Positions 1 through 13,800 of a stretch of 64,000 nucleotides of DNA are shown piece after piece; within the stretch, counting starts at the first letter, position 1; each line of letters opens with the position of its first letter. Source of the DNA: Lagopus muta (Eukaryota; Chordata; Aves; Galliformes; Phasianidae); NCBI RefSeq assembly GCF_023343835.1, contig NC_064439.1:31842008-31906007 (forward strand). The letters run 5' to 3'. The notes below the pieces were generated by a model. That model worked only from the letters and a program-made list of their open reading frames with translations, did no database searches and was not told the origin of the DNA. The translations under genes were made by a program, and so were the position numbers.

Positions 1-200
1 CAGAGAATGAGAGCTACAGGACCATGGACCAGTCCTCTAAATGAATTGGTGGAAGCTCCATCTCTGGAGACATTTAAATCTGGACTGTACAGAGCATTAG
101 AAAATATAAAAATACACTGTAGGGAACAATCCTGCGCTGTCAGGGGATGGACTAGATGACTTAATGCATCTTTTCCATTTCTAATTTCGATGATTCTATG
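1..200 (+). mobile_element. CR1 LINE, 3' end (5' part outside window or truncated)
   Basis: The stretch reads like the 3' untranslated end of an old CR1 retrotransposon. It has a segment resembling 'ggaagctccatctctggaga', then 'ggatggactagatgac' (the CR1 'ggttggactagatgacc' motif), a degenerate 'ttccaacc' region, and a terminal 'gattctatg' at 192-200 that matches the CR1 3' octamer. CR1 elements end in short octamer repeats rather than poly(A). The copy is well diverged, with many differences from the younger copies further on. No reverse transcriptase frame is present, so it is a dead fragment. The 5' boundary cannot be seen because the element runs to the window edge. Confidence 0.75.
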
Positions 201-2484
201 GCTCATTAATTGCATATCATACAAATGCAGTAAAATTTGATGGGAATTAAAAAAAGAACCCACACTGTGGGAAGGCTGCCAGACTGAGTGTAGACAATTT
301 CATATTTCTTAAAACACAGGAGACAAGTACATCTCTCTTTAGGGTTGCTGTTATTATTCTTGAAGTTATTCTATTCACTTTTTCCTTTAGGATATTTGTG
401 TTGCATGTAACCAAGCACAGGACAGGTGATAGCTTCCAGTGAGCAAGTCATGTGAACTGATGCTTTGTGCTGTTTCCTTAGGAACATGAAAATGTAGTTT
501 TCTACATAGATGTACTGGGGCGAAGTTACTTGATAACCTCACTTGGCAGAATTTATGTTATGTAGGGCTGAACCTATTTCTGTGGAAATACATGACGGAA
601 CTTTGAGTGACTTCAGCGGCTGAGGGACCTGCTCCTAAACACCACCCTGCTGGGAGGTCTCTGAATCAGGAGCCCACCTAGTAAATTCAGCAGAAGTTGG
701 TCAGTGAGTGGACAACAACATTCTGAGAAAGACTGGCGTTATTTTCTGAAAGTCTTTAAGCTGATGCAGGTGCTTGATCTGTTCAAATGAAATCATTGTG
801 CCACTGAAGCCAACTTCTTCTCCCAAGCATAGAACCTTGAGTGAGAGACTCGTACAACATGCTGCTTCTCCTTCAGCCTTTTCAACATGATAATCTACAT
901 CCTGTGTTTCATGCAGGATGTTGCAGAGGTATCCTACCTCAGACCAGGCATACCCAAGTAGCAGAGCACTGCAGCCTTCCACCCAGTGGTGGATGGTGTG
1001 ATGAACCTGGAGAAGAGACCACAGCTTTGGATGTCAGCTGGTGATGTACCACGCCTCTTGACCTGTGGTTGACCATGTGATGGTTTAATGTGTGAGAAAT
1101 GATTCTTGAAAACTATGTGTCCCTGTAGAGCTTTGGGAGTACGAGGCAGTGGCCAAGGTCTTGACCCAGCTGAAGTCTTTGGCTCTCAGGCTCTGCCTTG
1201 ATGAACTCATGCTAGGCAGCGCTCATGTTGGGCTTTTTTTACCTACTTGTCTAGAACAGTATAATAATATTTAAAGAGCAGCACAGTTGGTTGCAGCTGG
1301 CCAGTAACTCAGCTTTATGGTGTCTTAGCAGAAAATTGAGTGAGGCAGGGAATCAGGGTGTACTAGCACATATACATAATGTATTTCATTTCACTAGCTG
1401 CTCACTAAACACAAACCACATCTTTTTCTTCCTGTCTAAACATGCTGCTATGGAAAGTTAAGTCATGTCCTCTTGATTTCTAACCTCAGTCTGTTAACTG
1501 GCTCTGTCCTGAGCTGTCTCCCTGACCATATAAATGGCAAAACACCGAGTAAATCAATTTGTGTTTCCATTTGAACTTCTTGTTACAGATGTTCATTTGT
1601 TTTTAAGAACTGCTCTAACTTCTTCAATAGGCTAATGGTGAGGCTCTTTTCTCTCCAAAGAGCTCTATAATAATTAGCTCATCCTGAACCCTTGGATAGC
1701 ATACCACGAGGGCATCATTTTCCCCGAGTCTCTCATGATACTTTTGTCTCTGATCAAATCACATACTAATAACAACTTTTTACATAAGATGACCTCAGAA
1801 AAATCAACCGAGAGAAGTATAAACTTATTCAGGAGAGTTCTTCTCAATGCAGGACTGATAAACAAAGGGGAAATGCATCTGATGCAACTGTGGGATGTTC
1901 ATATTGTCTGGATGGGGCAGGTAACTATTGCCTTTTCAGATCAAATGCTGTAGGAAGGAGGGAGTTGTGCCAATTTTAGCAAATGTAAGAACTAGCTTGT
2001 AGGATGAGGTAAACCCTAAACAGCCTGAAACCAGGAAGAGATGAAACTTCCTCTGTAGCCATTCATCTGAAAGAAGAATAAAGAGAGAAGAACGTAACCT
2101 ATATTCACAGTCTGTGAGACCAATATCTGCATCTGATAAAGAAGAGACTTAGAAAAAGTAATAACATTAATGCAGATGTAGAACTGTCATATTTAATTTA
2201 TAATGGGCAGACAATTCCAGGCAATCACTCCCACAGCTCTCATAACTCAGACACATTGCTTATATGCATGTGTGTGCCGCATTTATATGGGGGTGTGTGT
2301 ACTGCATATAGATATGCAAAAAACTCATTATCACATACAGTAACAGTAAATATTTGATGGGCTTCCTCTTTAAGTCCTAGTCCCTAGTGAAGCCCTTGCA
2401 GCTCCCCCAGGAAAGCACAAGCCCGGTGCACACTGCCCCACCAATGGGCAAGACCTGAGAGAGGCTCTGGCTGAACTCTGCCTG

Positions 2485-2553
2485 TTTTTTTTTTTTTGTT
2501 TTGTTTTGTTTTTTTGTTCTAAAACTGCATTATCTCTTTTCATATCATTAACC

Positions 2554-2578
<25 letters not shown>
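2485..2578. repeat. T-rich tract facing an A tract (low complexity, fold-back capable)
   Basis: A run of T interrupted by single G residues (about 2485-2519) is followed roughly 35 bases later by 25 consecutive A residues (2554-2578). The two arms are complementary apart from the G interruptions. No flanking duplication was found that would mark the A run as the tail of a retroposed transcript. The exact length is prone to sequencing or assembly error. Confidence 0.7.
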
Positions 2579-2588
<10 letters not shown>

Positions 2589-3262
2589 GATAATGACAAA
2601 GCTTAGTGCTACTTCTTAACTGTCCTTTCTGTCTGTCCACACTCACTTGATGGGAAGTGTCTGTTTTCCTGTGGAGCCTGACCCAGCTCTGATTCCATGA
2701 ATCCGAGTTGATTTAGCTCCCTATGCTCACATGCTGTCTCACTCCAGCAGGAGTCTCATAAGGATTAATGGACTACTGCATGTGAATGAGGGTGGGGGAA
2801 TCACATTTTCACTGAATGCGGGCATGTTTCAGATTCATCTGGCCCACGGACAGCATTGCTCATGCTGAGCTTATCTAGTTCAGAAAGAGTCTTCTGGTTT
2901 TCTGACTCCTTTCTTGTCAAATGGAAACCAATCAATTCTCAGAGGGTGTTGAACTGAAACCAAAAAGCCAGTTTAAAATGTATCTCGCTAGAAATTGGCA
3001 AGCCTATCTACCTGCTCCACATCAGTGCCTCTCTGCTCAAGTACTGTCTTTACTTGGCAGCAACACAAGATGGAATAAAAACAAGCAGTTCTTCCCAGAT
3101 TTCTGCCTGCTTAAATTTACATACAAGATTAAATGATTTTTTGTCTTGTTATTATACCCCCTGGGTTCCTACAGTACAGGTTGTTTTATGCATAAATCAT
3201 TTATGGCTGACATGTTGCCTATAATTTTCTCCAGAAACTGGTAATTTCTCAGTGCAGTAAAT

Positions 3263-3281
3263 CTGCTATAATTTATAGCAG
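3263..3281. repeat. Short perfect inverted repeat, 9-bp arms
   Basis: CTGCTATAA and TTATAGCAG are exact reverse complements separated by one T. It could form a tiny hairpin or be a dimeric binding site with an A+T-rich core. No neighbouring gene suggests a role. Confidence 0.6.
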
Positions 3282-3859
3282 CAAACACCTTGGAGTTGCC
3301 GAGCTGACATTCCTCACTCATGATTCTGAGTTGTCACATGCTGCTGTCTGCTCTGAAGCCATTGCTGCATTTCATTTTCAGGCAAAAATTAGGCAGGGAG
3401 CCAGAGAGACCGCACCAACTTTTTTGCAGAATGTTGTGGCAGCAGGCAGGCAGTAGGATGCTTGTTTTTTGCTTTTATTTGGGAATTTTATTTGATGATG
3501 GAGTCAAGGAGATGTAGCCATCCCACAGCAGTTAACCTTTTTTATTTGCTGCAGTTCAACTCATTAATTAAAAGCAAAAAGTTTCCTGTGTGCCGTGGAT
3601 GAAGTTTTTCTGAGGAGATTAATAACATTCTCAGTCACATGTGGTCAAGCTCTATTTATTTTCAGCTGTATTTCAGACTGCTCTGGGGCTTTTTCGGGTG
3701 GTAGCTTGTCAAAAAAGACACACTTTACACTGATTTATCTGGGATACTTTCATGCCAAGACTAAAGCTGCTCAGCTGGGCTTTCTTTGTGTCATTTGCAG
3801 CGCATGATGCCCAGGGTCTGTGTGCACAGCTTTGGGCCTTGGAAATGTGTGTACATGGA

Positions 3860-3881
3860 CAACAAACAACAAACAACAAAC
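3860..3881 (+). repeat. 7-bp tandem repeat (CAACAAA)x3
   Basis: Three exact copies of CAACAAA follow one another, with one further C. This is a minor microsatellite-like sequence with no visible function. Confidence 0.75.
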
Positions 3882-4239
3882 TCCTGGATGAAGAGGAAGA
3901 GTGATGGTGCTCCTTTATATGCTTTAGAAGTGCAAAAACCAGCCATGGTGAACCAGGATGTGAATTTGTAGCTAATCAGCTGCTCAAAGCTAACCATCCT
4001 CCTGTGGGGCCACACACTCTGCTCAGCGTGGAGCTGGGGAGAAGGATAGACCCCAGGGGGCAGCTCCTGTCTCCAGCTCGCCTCCAGGTAACGCCTTCAT
4101 CTGTCCAACCCGTGGGCAACCATCAAAAGCCTCTCACCAGGTCCTGGCGGCAGCTCTCCCTGCTGCTCCCATTCAGTGGGATGGGAACCCCAGCCTCAGT
4201 CCCCTGCTTTCCTCAAACACCACAGGCTGGCACAGCCTG

Positions 4240-4490
4240 GTTTGTTTAGTCTGGCAAGGGGAGGGCAGAGGAGAGATAGGACCACTCTTTATAAATACGT
4301 TGGGGATAAGCGGCGGGGAGTGAGAAGGGACTATTTTCAATTTTTGTTTTCAGAGTTAGGACAGTGTTTGGCAGAAGAACGAATGGTCATAAGCTGGGCA
4401 CCAATGAATTTAGACTGGAAATGAGAAGCAATCCCTAATCACCAGAGCAGGGAGATCCTGGAACAGAGTTCCTATGGAGGAGCAGGAGTC
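4240..4490 (+). mobile_element. Old CR1 LINE fragment, region upstream of the 3' end
   Basis: The forward strand resembles the CR1 segment that normally follows the reverse transcriptase region: 'gtttgtttagtctgg', then a stretch whose translation contains RRDRTTLYKY (4270-4300, compare the usual CR1 reading LRGDLITLYKYLK), then 'aatttagactggaaatgagaag' near 4406-4427, and a 'ctggaacag' match near 4458. Both ends fade gradually, so the limits are approximate. The copy is ancient and carries no intact frame. It lacks the 3' octamers, so it is internal or its 3' end has decayed. Confidence 0.6.
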
Positions 4491-7400
4491 CAGAGCGTGC
4501 TGCTGTCAGATCGGTGGCAGATGGCCACCTGAGAGGCCTGAGGGGCGTGCTCACTCTGGGAAGGTTCCAATGGGACAGTGCGGGGCATCCTGTCCTGTCC
4601 TGTACTTCAAGCACCCTTCGCACCCTGCTACATCCCCAGAACAGGAGAGATACTCCTAAATCACTGCTGCCCTGAGCACCCAGAGGCATCAGCCTCCTCC
4701 AGCGGGGCCAAGTCTCTGCCTCATGTTCACACAAGCTCTCAGCCTGGCTGGACCCAGCCCAAATGGGAGACAAGGCTTGCAGCCCACAGAAGCCAACAGC
4801 ACCTAGAGATACTTCCAAGATATTGTGAATCCTCATTCCTTACTGCCAATGCCAACGACCCAAGTTTTCATCTCTTATTTATTCCTAAATCATAACTATT
4901 TACTTTTGCAAACACAGGCCCAAGTTTTAAATATGTTCAGGCTCTCGCCGAAGAAAAGCAGCCATGTGAGCCATTTGGGAGCTTATTTTTCATTAGTAAA
5001 GATTTTCCTTGTGTGTAGAAATAATGTTAGGAAAATAAGCTTCTTTTTAAAGATGACTGATGTCTTTCAATCAATTTTTCAAATGCTTTTGAGGAGAGCA
5101 TATTGACAAAGAAAATCAGAATAAAAAGAAGAAAAAAAAAAGAGAAAAATGAGAAAACACATGGAGAATCCAGATAAAAGGTCACTAACTATTTGTAGCA
5201 AAATTCCTGGGGTCACAAATCACAGTATTTTAATCAATAGAACTTCTGGTTTGCAATTAGGACTGTTCAAAGAAATTGAATAGCATTTAACTGAATATTT
5301 AATACTGACTAAAATTGGTGCTCAAGTGCAATTAGTTTAGCAGCACTGAACAGTCTTGCATCTGTCATTGCAGAGCCACAAGCTTGAAATTCAGAAATGA
5401 AAATGCAAGTAAGGTTTATACATGCAGCAATCTTCTGGTGGGTATCACTAAATGTTTTCATGCAGGTAAACATGAGCACGACACTAGAGAGTCATTTCTC
5501 ACTGTACTCCTTCCCTCTGGAAAATGATAGGTGAAATGTCTTCTTGACTAGGCCAGTGCTGGTAAAATATTTACATCTGGACAAGACTTGGCTCTGCCTG
5601 CCCCACTCCTGAAACCTCAAGGCTGGAGAGAGCCCATTGCCATTGCTGCCATCACCAGTGACAGTCCCCCTGGGACCTCATTGTCTTGATCTCCTGCAGG
5701 CTCTGGTGTTTGACTTAGCAGCTCTCAACATTCCTAGTGCCATTTGACTGTATACCATCATATCCACCACATGCAAACCCTTCAAAATGTCAAACATCAC
5801 AGATTAAAATAAAATACAGTGATCACGGGATATGTGGCTCCCAAGGCAGCTGTGACAAAAATGACATATCAATCACATATTCTGTAGCATCTTCAAAGAG
5901 GGAGCCATGAAGGGAAAGATCATGTTTTCACCATGCATTTTCAGATCAGGCATTTTTCTCAGGTCTATTCTTGGAACGCGTTTAAAGAAAACTTTTTCCC
6001 CTCACCCATTTGGAAAATGTTTTACATTCCAGCGTCAAAACTAAGATCACCACATACTCTCTCTCTAGGGCTCTGCAATAAATGTCATGAGGAAAAGGCT
6101 AAGGAGTGTGAGGCTTTGACTTGGGCTCTTTCAGACACTAGCTTGATTTTCAGTTGTTTACTGTGACTGCTAGACATTGAACTCTGGACATCCTTCTCCT
6201 CTGTTTCTTTCAACAGATTTCATGCCAAATTCTTTTCAGGAATGTGAGTATAAATCTGGAGAAATTCCCTGGGGTGATCAGGACCACTGCATACTTGCAC
6301 TTCTAAATAAGAGCAGTGTACAGCCCTTGTGCTTACAAAGTTGGCATGAGCCTAGACTTTATTTTTCCTCCTGTGTTTCCAAATTGTGGTCTCAACTCAG
6401 TTTATACTGGACGATTTCCATCCTGTAAGGTTCCAAGAAGTAAAGCACGTTTGTGAAGGCGTGCCTGAGATTACCAGAAAATAAGAGATGTAACTGCAGG
6501 CTGCTGATCTGCTCTTTGACACTTCCATGGGAGTCGGTTTTGGTGTGGCTGTCTCCAGGCTACTTGTCTAACAAGATCCTGGACCTGCATTGCCTTGGAT
6601 ATACTGTTCAAGCATGTGTTAATTCTCATCTTGCACATTGTTTGAAAGCCTGATTTCACATTTCTACTGCTAAAAATGGCCCATTTCAGAAGCGTACATT
6701 TGTGTTTTGATTGTGCATATGCCACTGGAGATGCCTAGGACACTGGTAACACCTGCTTGTGTAGTGGTGGGTATTGTTTAAAGAAGAGTTGCAGGCAGTG
6801 GGATGCAATTTCTTTTCACATCCATAGATACAATTTTAGAGCAAAGCAGCCAAAACCTTTTTGTTATGAACTATGATGAAGATCCTGATTAATCTGTGCT
6901 TCTCTTCTCTTTACATGAATTTGGCATGTCATACTCATGTGCGAGCTGTGAGCTGTGTGTGCGTTCACCTCCACTCCTGACAGAGAGTCAAGATGGTGCA
7001 GAGCCTTTTGGCACCAACTCTACCCTGAAAGATGGAAGAAGTGTGGCAGCACAGAGGGATGAGCATCAGACCAAGCAAAGTCTTTTGACAAACCGCTTAA
7101 TGGCCAAGGGTTTGCAAGTGGTTACTGAATGAATGCTAGATGGCCTCAAGATGGGGCTTTTCCCCAGTCATCGTCTCCTTCCCCTTTATATTTTGGTCAA
7201 TACATTTTGTCCCCACCTGTTTTGATTCACTCTGACTTACCTTCTCCAGAAGGCCAGTACAAGGTAGTAAAACACATAGGGGTAGCTTCATTCTCAGTTC
7301 TCCTTAGGAAGAATGTTTCACAATAACCCCAATTTTAAGTTTAGGAAAAAATTAAAATATAACTAAAGGAGTATCTCACTTTCTAATGCTTGTTTTTCAC

Positions 7401-7862
7401 TTCAGCATCAGAGTCTCTCATGATAATGGAAACTCCAGTTAACACTTTTGGTCATTTCCCAGAGCTTGCAGTTGAAGACTGTGTTTCCATTAGTAATAAA
7501 AGGTTTTTGAATTGCCATATGTATGCCTGGGCACTAGCAGAGACTAGTTGAGGGAATGTGATGGCATCTATTGGAATGCCTAGTATGGCAAGCAGGGGAA
7601 ATATTAATCATTTCCTTTTTAAACACCAACAATTTGTTCTGTACTTGACTGTACAGAATCCAAAGTACAGACAGTGCTTGTACTGAAGAACTTGCATGTC
7701 CAAACAAGATGCTTCTGGGCCAGACATATTGCACTGGGCAACCCAGAGTTTTAATACTGGTATACTGTTAATGTTACAGCATGGAAAAATCTCATAGGAG
7801 ATTATTATATAGACTTAAATGATTATGTGAATTGTCAAGCTTCGTAGCTAACTGATGGTGAA

Positions 7863-7884
7863 AGGAGCATGCTAACATGCTCCT
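7863..7884. repeat. Perfect inverted repeat, 9-bp arms, 4-nt loop
   Basis: AGGAGCATG (7863-7871) and CATGCTCCT (7876-7884) are exact reverse complements around CTAA. The geometry fits a small cruciform or RNA hairpin. There is no T run after it and no adjacent gene, so a terminator reading is not meaningful here. Confidence 0.65.
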
Positions 7885-10800
7885 ATGACAAATAGCATTG
7901 CTTTATTTGCAGTCAGTTGCCATATGTACAGAATTATTCATCTCTTTCATATATCACTGCAATTTTGTTTTCAAACTTAAAAAACCCAACAACCTAGCCT
8001 CCCCAAAAAGGTGAAGGTGAGTGTTTGATGTGGTCATTAGTGTTGCCCTGCTGCCCACATTTATTTCATCATGCTGTCATACTCTTCTGCTTTTAATTTA
8101 GGGTTCTAAGTAGTATGTGAAGGATTTCTGATAATTGTAGATTGAATTATAGAAAGAAGGAAAGAAAGATACTCTCTTGTTTTTTGAATATCACAACAGT
8201 AGAAGGTATTGATATGCAGCTGGACCTTTTGCCCATTCAATTTTCTTTCTGCATGGCTGAATACCAATTATTCAGTTGAACATGTCTTTTTGTGCTACCC
8301 GGTTTGTATGCCCTTGGGATGAAAATGATAGCACATGAATAAGGTAATGTGTCAAATTAGCTTGGCAAAATCAGGCAATTGGGCATTTTTAAAGGCATTA
8401 AAACTTTTTCTCCATGGTTAGGTCAGGAAGCTAATACACGTCTGTTCCTCTGACCAGATCCAGCAGCCCACATCAATCACCAAGCTTTCAACCTGTTTCC
8501 TGTGTGCAGCATCAGTCAGAAGGCAGAATGACCACACATGGCAGTCTGCTGCAGTGTAGAGCCCAGGAATATTTCCTGTACAGAAATGTTTTTGTGCTTT
8601 GGGAAATCCTATTGTCTTGACTTTTTCCAAAGAAATCAGTCAAGAGGTGAGTAAAAGGATGAAGGACAGGAAGGGAACTCAGAGGCTACATGTTGGAAAA
8701 GGGGACCTTTTATTCAGATAGCAGTGATAGTGAGTTAGATAATGTGATGAAACAGCAGAGTTAATATCATATCCTAAGGTATAAAACAGGTGATGAGTTC
8801 CAGACCTAGTTTGGGATGAAAATTTCCCTGATATCTACACTAGCTTGTTGCTTTCTACTTGCATTGGTTAAAAATCATGAAGTAACGTCTCCTCAAAATA
8901 AAAATGACTCATTTGCAATGATCAGCTGGCAAATTTGCTAATAGATCAAGAATACAGAGAAAATGCAGATGTATATTCGTTGTTGAGAGATTTTCTCTTG
9001 TGTTAAAAGACACAGGATACTGATAAAACTGACACTGGTGATGCACAAAAGTTAGAGAAGGAAAATAGCAAAGGAACAGCTGAGGAGGAAGCAAGAATAC
9101 TTCTAAATAATTTTACCTTCAGTGGGGGCATATTTTCCTCTTTTTTAGTGTAAGACCAACTATGATTCTATGCTTCTGTTCAGAAAAGAATGCTCAGAAG
9201 GTTAAGAACACTGTAGTGGAGGATTAATCGTTTCATCAAAGATCTAATCATTAACCTAGAATTACTGAAAAACTGATAATGACACTCCCTTTTGAAAACC
9301 AGCTGAGTTCAGACATAGTGGATTAAATTTTGAAATGCATTTTGTGTAGAGGGTATGTGCTGAGAGGCTTTTCAAAGATGCCTGGACGGATCAAGCAGCT
9401 ATTTCAAATGAATCTGAAATAAGTCAGCATCTCAATCACTTGCTTTACCATCTTGTTTGTAGAACCAAAGCACAGAAGTGTTTAAATGACTTCTTGAAGT
9501 CACTGATAAGCTAGCATCAAGAGAGATCAAATAGTCTGCTGATAGCCCCAAGAATTCAGCCATGCACAGTTGAGGGAGGAAGCCAGAGGGTGGGTACAGG
9601 CTCAGAGTTTGGGACAGGGCAACTTCTTGTTTCTTCGTAATTACAGTATGATCTCAAGTCCTGTTTATGGAGTCAGGGCAACAAGATCAATGCCACGTAA
9701 TTTAAAAGAAGAGTTAGGGAAAGGACATGACTGTTGAATCCTTAGCTCCCTCAACAGCATTGGAGCTTTCATAATTTCACTCCTGGGGGTGAAGTGTGTG
9801 CAAGTCTATAAACATGAAAAAAAAAATCATGATTAGCCTTGTTTTTTCTCAGGAAAGCACACTTTTATCTTCCAGTCTATGATAACTCTCTATTCTAGTG
9901 TATGTATCAGTTAGTTTCCCTGGATCTCTGTCGTATTGGAATGGAAAATTAAAGGGTTTGGTTTAACTGGTGGCAGAGAGCTGGTGAGGGAAGCCCTTAT
10001 CTTTCGCCTGCATGAGCTGAATACAAAGTGACTCTCACTCAAAGCAAAATGAGTTTGTTGGTCTCCTTTCAGCCTCAAATCCCGATTCATGTGACAAAGA
10101 CACCAAACATACATCTACGAGTTTTGTTTCGCTGTGGGACTTTTCAATCCAGAGATGCTCAAGGCAAGCTTATTAGACATGGAATGGGTCAGTTTGACCT
10201 AACACCAGCATGGCCATGCCCCTGAAGGGGAATCTGAAACCAGCATGATGGGGACATTCAGGACTGAGCAAGAACCTTTCTCATACAGCTCACAAAAAAA
10301 TGTTGGGGGGGCTGCAGCAACCAGATATCTCCGTTGAGCTCACAGTGATGTCTCCACATTGATTACCCTTGTGTGTAGCTGTGGATTTTCTGTAGTCATG
10401 TGAGTAACATGCTCTTGAATGAAGGCATGACACTCTTTGCCTTTCTTTGCACATGACAGAGCATGAATCAGTACTGGGGCTCCCCATAGACCTTGCTGCC
10501 AGGATCTCATGTGAAATGAAGCAGCAACTCTTGAGTGGTAAATGGGATTCAGCACCTCTGGTCTCCTGAATTTTATTCAAGAGTATCAACTTTTTCTATC
10601 AGAAAGCAAAAAAAAAACCATTCCCCACAGCATGTATATATTGTATATGCTGTGTGAATGTGTGCTTCTTCTGTGGTTTGTTTAGAAATCTCTGCAATTA
10701 ATTCTGGAGATAGATAAACACTTTCTCTTTCCAGTATCTATTTCTTGGATTGCTGTTTGTAAAAATCAAGACTTTACTTGCAAAACTGCAAAATGGGAAA

Positions 10801-13800
10801 GTCAAGGTTAAATATTGCAGATTTTTCTGCTGGCCTCAGCAGAGCAGCTACTTTAGATGAACAGAACAGCACTCACTTCAAAAAACACCTCTATTCCAAC
10901 TTCAGTGTTGGCTTCCCCGTCGAGTTAATTAATCTCTGAGGAGTGGAGATTAAGCGAATTTGGAAAGTGAGTAGAATTTGGTTCTTGGAGAGTTGCATAC
11001 ATTTGCCTTTTGTGGTTAGGAATAGAACCCAGAGACTGTTTATTCCATGGTAGGAAAAACAGTTTCTACTTTTCTTAAACACAGCTAGCTAGTTTATGAC
11101 TTCTGGCAGGAGTACAACAAGTTTGAGCAACTAGTTTGTTTGTTCCAGATAATTTATAGAGGGCGGTATTAATTTTCCTTTTCCCTTAAAGGAGTTCTGT
11201 CATGTAATTTAGGTCCCCAATGAGACATTGCTTAGACCTGATAGAAATCATTCATACCATGTTCTCCAGAATCCAAATAGTCAGACAAGGGTGAGTTAAA
11301 TCCATCATGCTGCTGAAAAGACATGAAATGCAACAGCTACCACTACATCCTGTAACTCTTTAGTTCTCCACGGTGGGAGGCTCTTTTCCAGACAGCACAG
11401 CAGAGAGGTAAGTTAATTAGTAAGTATTCTTCCAAGAATCAGGCTGACGTCATTAAGGACACTTGCAATGAACTCAGAGTAAAGTAAAGCAATAGCCATC
11501 CTGGTGCCTTGAGCTAGAAAGAAAAAGAAGAGTGAAACCATATTAAAATGCCAGTTAAGACTGAAACCAAAGCTCTCAAGAGTGGAAGCAGAGATTTGCT
11601 CTTGGTTTTGAGTCACACCAGGTCTGATCCTGTTCCCCCAGGATTAGGAAACCCTTTGCAGGAATGCCCAAAGGCGTGGGTCTAGAGTCTCAGAGGGCTG
11701 GAAGGTCTTTTTGCATCCAGTAAGCAGAACATTAGAAGTCATGCCATGATCTCTAGCAAAGTCCATTTCTCCTCCACTCTATACGGCAGCATAGGCTGAA
11801 AGCAGACGGCCTTGGCTCTGCTGCGACTCCAACACAGGGTGTTTTACAACACCTGGCAATAATAGATAATAATTAAGATGTACACGCCAGTGCATTATTG
11901 TATTTATTATTTTGAGTAGATCATCTTTTGTGTTGCTGAGGAGTGTGTAGGCTTTCATGGAAACTGGGGACAGAACTCACAGTGAGCAATGATAGGAGAT
12001 AAATGTATAGAGTATTAGATTAAAATAACAGTGAAGGCAAATTATAGAATTTTTAAATTACTGCATTTACTACTGCATGTAAAAGGAATTTGTCTGTGGG
12101 TGCTGAAACCACACTCTTAGATGCTGTTTCAGATTAACACTTGGAGTAACCATGTATTTCTGGTGTTACTTAAACATACGTCTGTCTGAATCTTGTAATA
12201 GGGCTTTGCTCAGTGTTAGGTCAGCATGGGATTCCAAAGCCAAGCAGAATTACTTGACAGAATGGCCCTTGCATGGATTCATATCCTGGTTTTGAGCTCT
12301 TCCCTGATTCACAAATTAAACACAAATGGTTGCATCCTGTTTTGCCTACTGTAATCATACATAAATGTGGGTTTCAATGTCAGCAGACATATATTTAAAG
12401 CTTGCACTGGAAATTTATTTCAGCACTTCACCTGGGAAACAAAAAAGCCATAAAGAGAAATAAAAACCTTTATCACATTTGATGAAGAGTCACAGAAGCC
12501 ACAAAGGAACAAGCACAAAAGGTAAGTAGGGGTAGAGGAAAGAGGGATCTCCTAACAGAGCTTTTTCTCAGAGGAATTTGCTTTGGCTCCCTTTGTGAAA
12601 GCCAGGATTAGTTGAACTCCTTGTCAAGCTCCTGGACCCATTTATTTTCCTGAGCATTCAAAGAGAGGCTGCTTTGAAGGCTAAGGAGATAATTGCTGGA
12701 TGAAAGGGACTGCTAGTTTGAAGGAACCCATTTGATGAGTGTATCTTTTTATTGAGGATTTATTTTGTTCTCTGATAGTGTGTGTGCTTTAAGTGCTGTA
12801 CAAAGTACCCAGAGCAATGGAGAGGCATTCAAAACAATTACATTTGAATTAATTAATATAATGAATGACTGATAGGAAGATCAAATCATTATCGTTATCT
12901 GTTAGTGATAAATGGAGGGTGGAGGGGAAGCAAAGAAGAAGTGCTGGCGTAGCTGGCTCCAGCCTAACACATGTTTATTTAAGTGACTCTATACAAACAT
13001 AACCCCTCATGTCAGTTAAATCAGCAGCATGTCAGTCGGCACTTCTGGTTACAGACTATTTCAGAGCCATTCATCATTCAGCGCTATAAAAGCCATTTAC
13101 CCTCAGCCCACCATCCAATCAAACCAAATAGAAAATGGAGCAGGAAAGAAGCACTAATAATTGTCCTTAGCTTCCTTTTAACTTTTGCTACAACAACTCA
13201 ATACATCCTGTGTGGTAGGATAGTGGAGAGGTTTTGCTGAACTAAACAGAGATGCCTTCACCAAGCCATTAAAAGTGGGAAAGGGAGGGGAAATAGAGAG
13301 TAAGGAGCAAAAAAAAACAAGAGCAGAAAGTTAACCCTTGCTCTACCATTTCTTTTTCTCACAGGCAGGTTTTGCAACTTGCGTTTTTCATTTCCACCCG
13401 TGAATGGGATTCCTAATTATTTTGCTTCAGCTATAGAGACAGTGCAAGTTCTCAGCACGTAGACAAGCTCTGATGCAAGCCTTCATGGCCAGAAGCTGCC
13501 CCTAAATTCAGTGGAAACCTTCCTGGGCTGGACTGCTCTGCCAGGGAGAATTGAGCAGGGCCTGATGAGAGTTGATGAGAGATGCCATGTATATTCACAG
13601 ATGTCATAGATGTCACCCTCCAAGTGATTCTTTTGTACTATATATTCACCTTTGACTTTCTGCAGGTAAATAACTCGAGTGCCAGATGCCTTAGGATGGC
13701 AATGATTGGGAAGTACAGCATGCTGTGAAACATGAGGCTTTAGAAAATTACAATTCCAAGGGGAGAAAATAATGACAGGAAGGTCTTTCTGGTCCTGAGT

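Larger units (their letters stand above)
201..4239. other. Non-coding stretch without recognisable gene
   Basis: I see no gene here; open frames stay under about 95 codons and are not recognisable. The stretch holds a T-rich tract around 2485-2519 and an A tract at 2554-2578, which together could fold back on each other. It also has a 7-bp tandem repeat at 3860-3881 and a small perfect inverted repeat at 3263-3281. The rest is A+T-rich single-copy-looking DNA. Confidence 0.55.

Noticed and set aside
9155-9175. 'actatgattctatg' resembling a CR1 terminus
   Set aside because: Only one octamer and no preceding CR1 text.
12422-12521. Acceptor-like and GGTAAGTAGG donor-like pair
   Set aside because: All three frames are closed and the acceptor tract is weak. 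Less convincing than the two candidates kept.
13085-13092. TATAAAAG match
   Set aside because: Isolated and without any downstream transcript feature.
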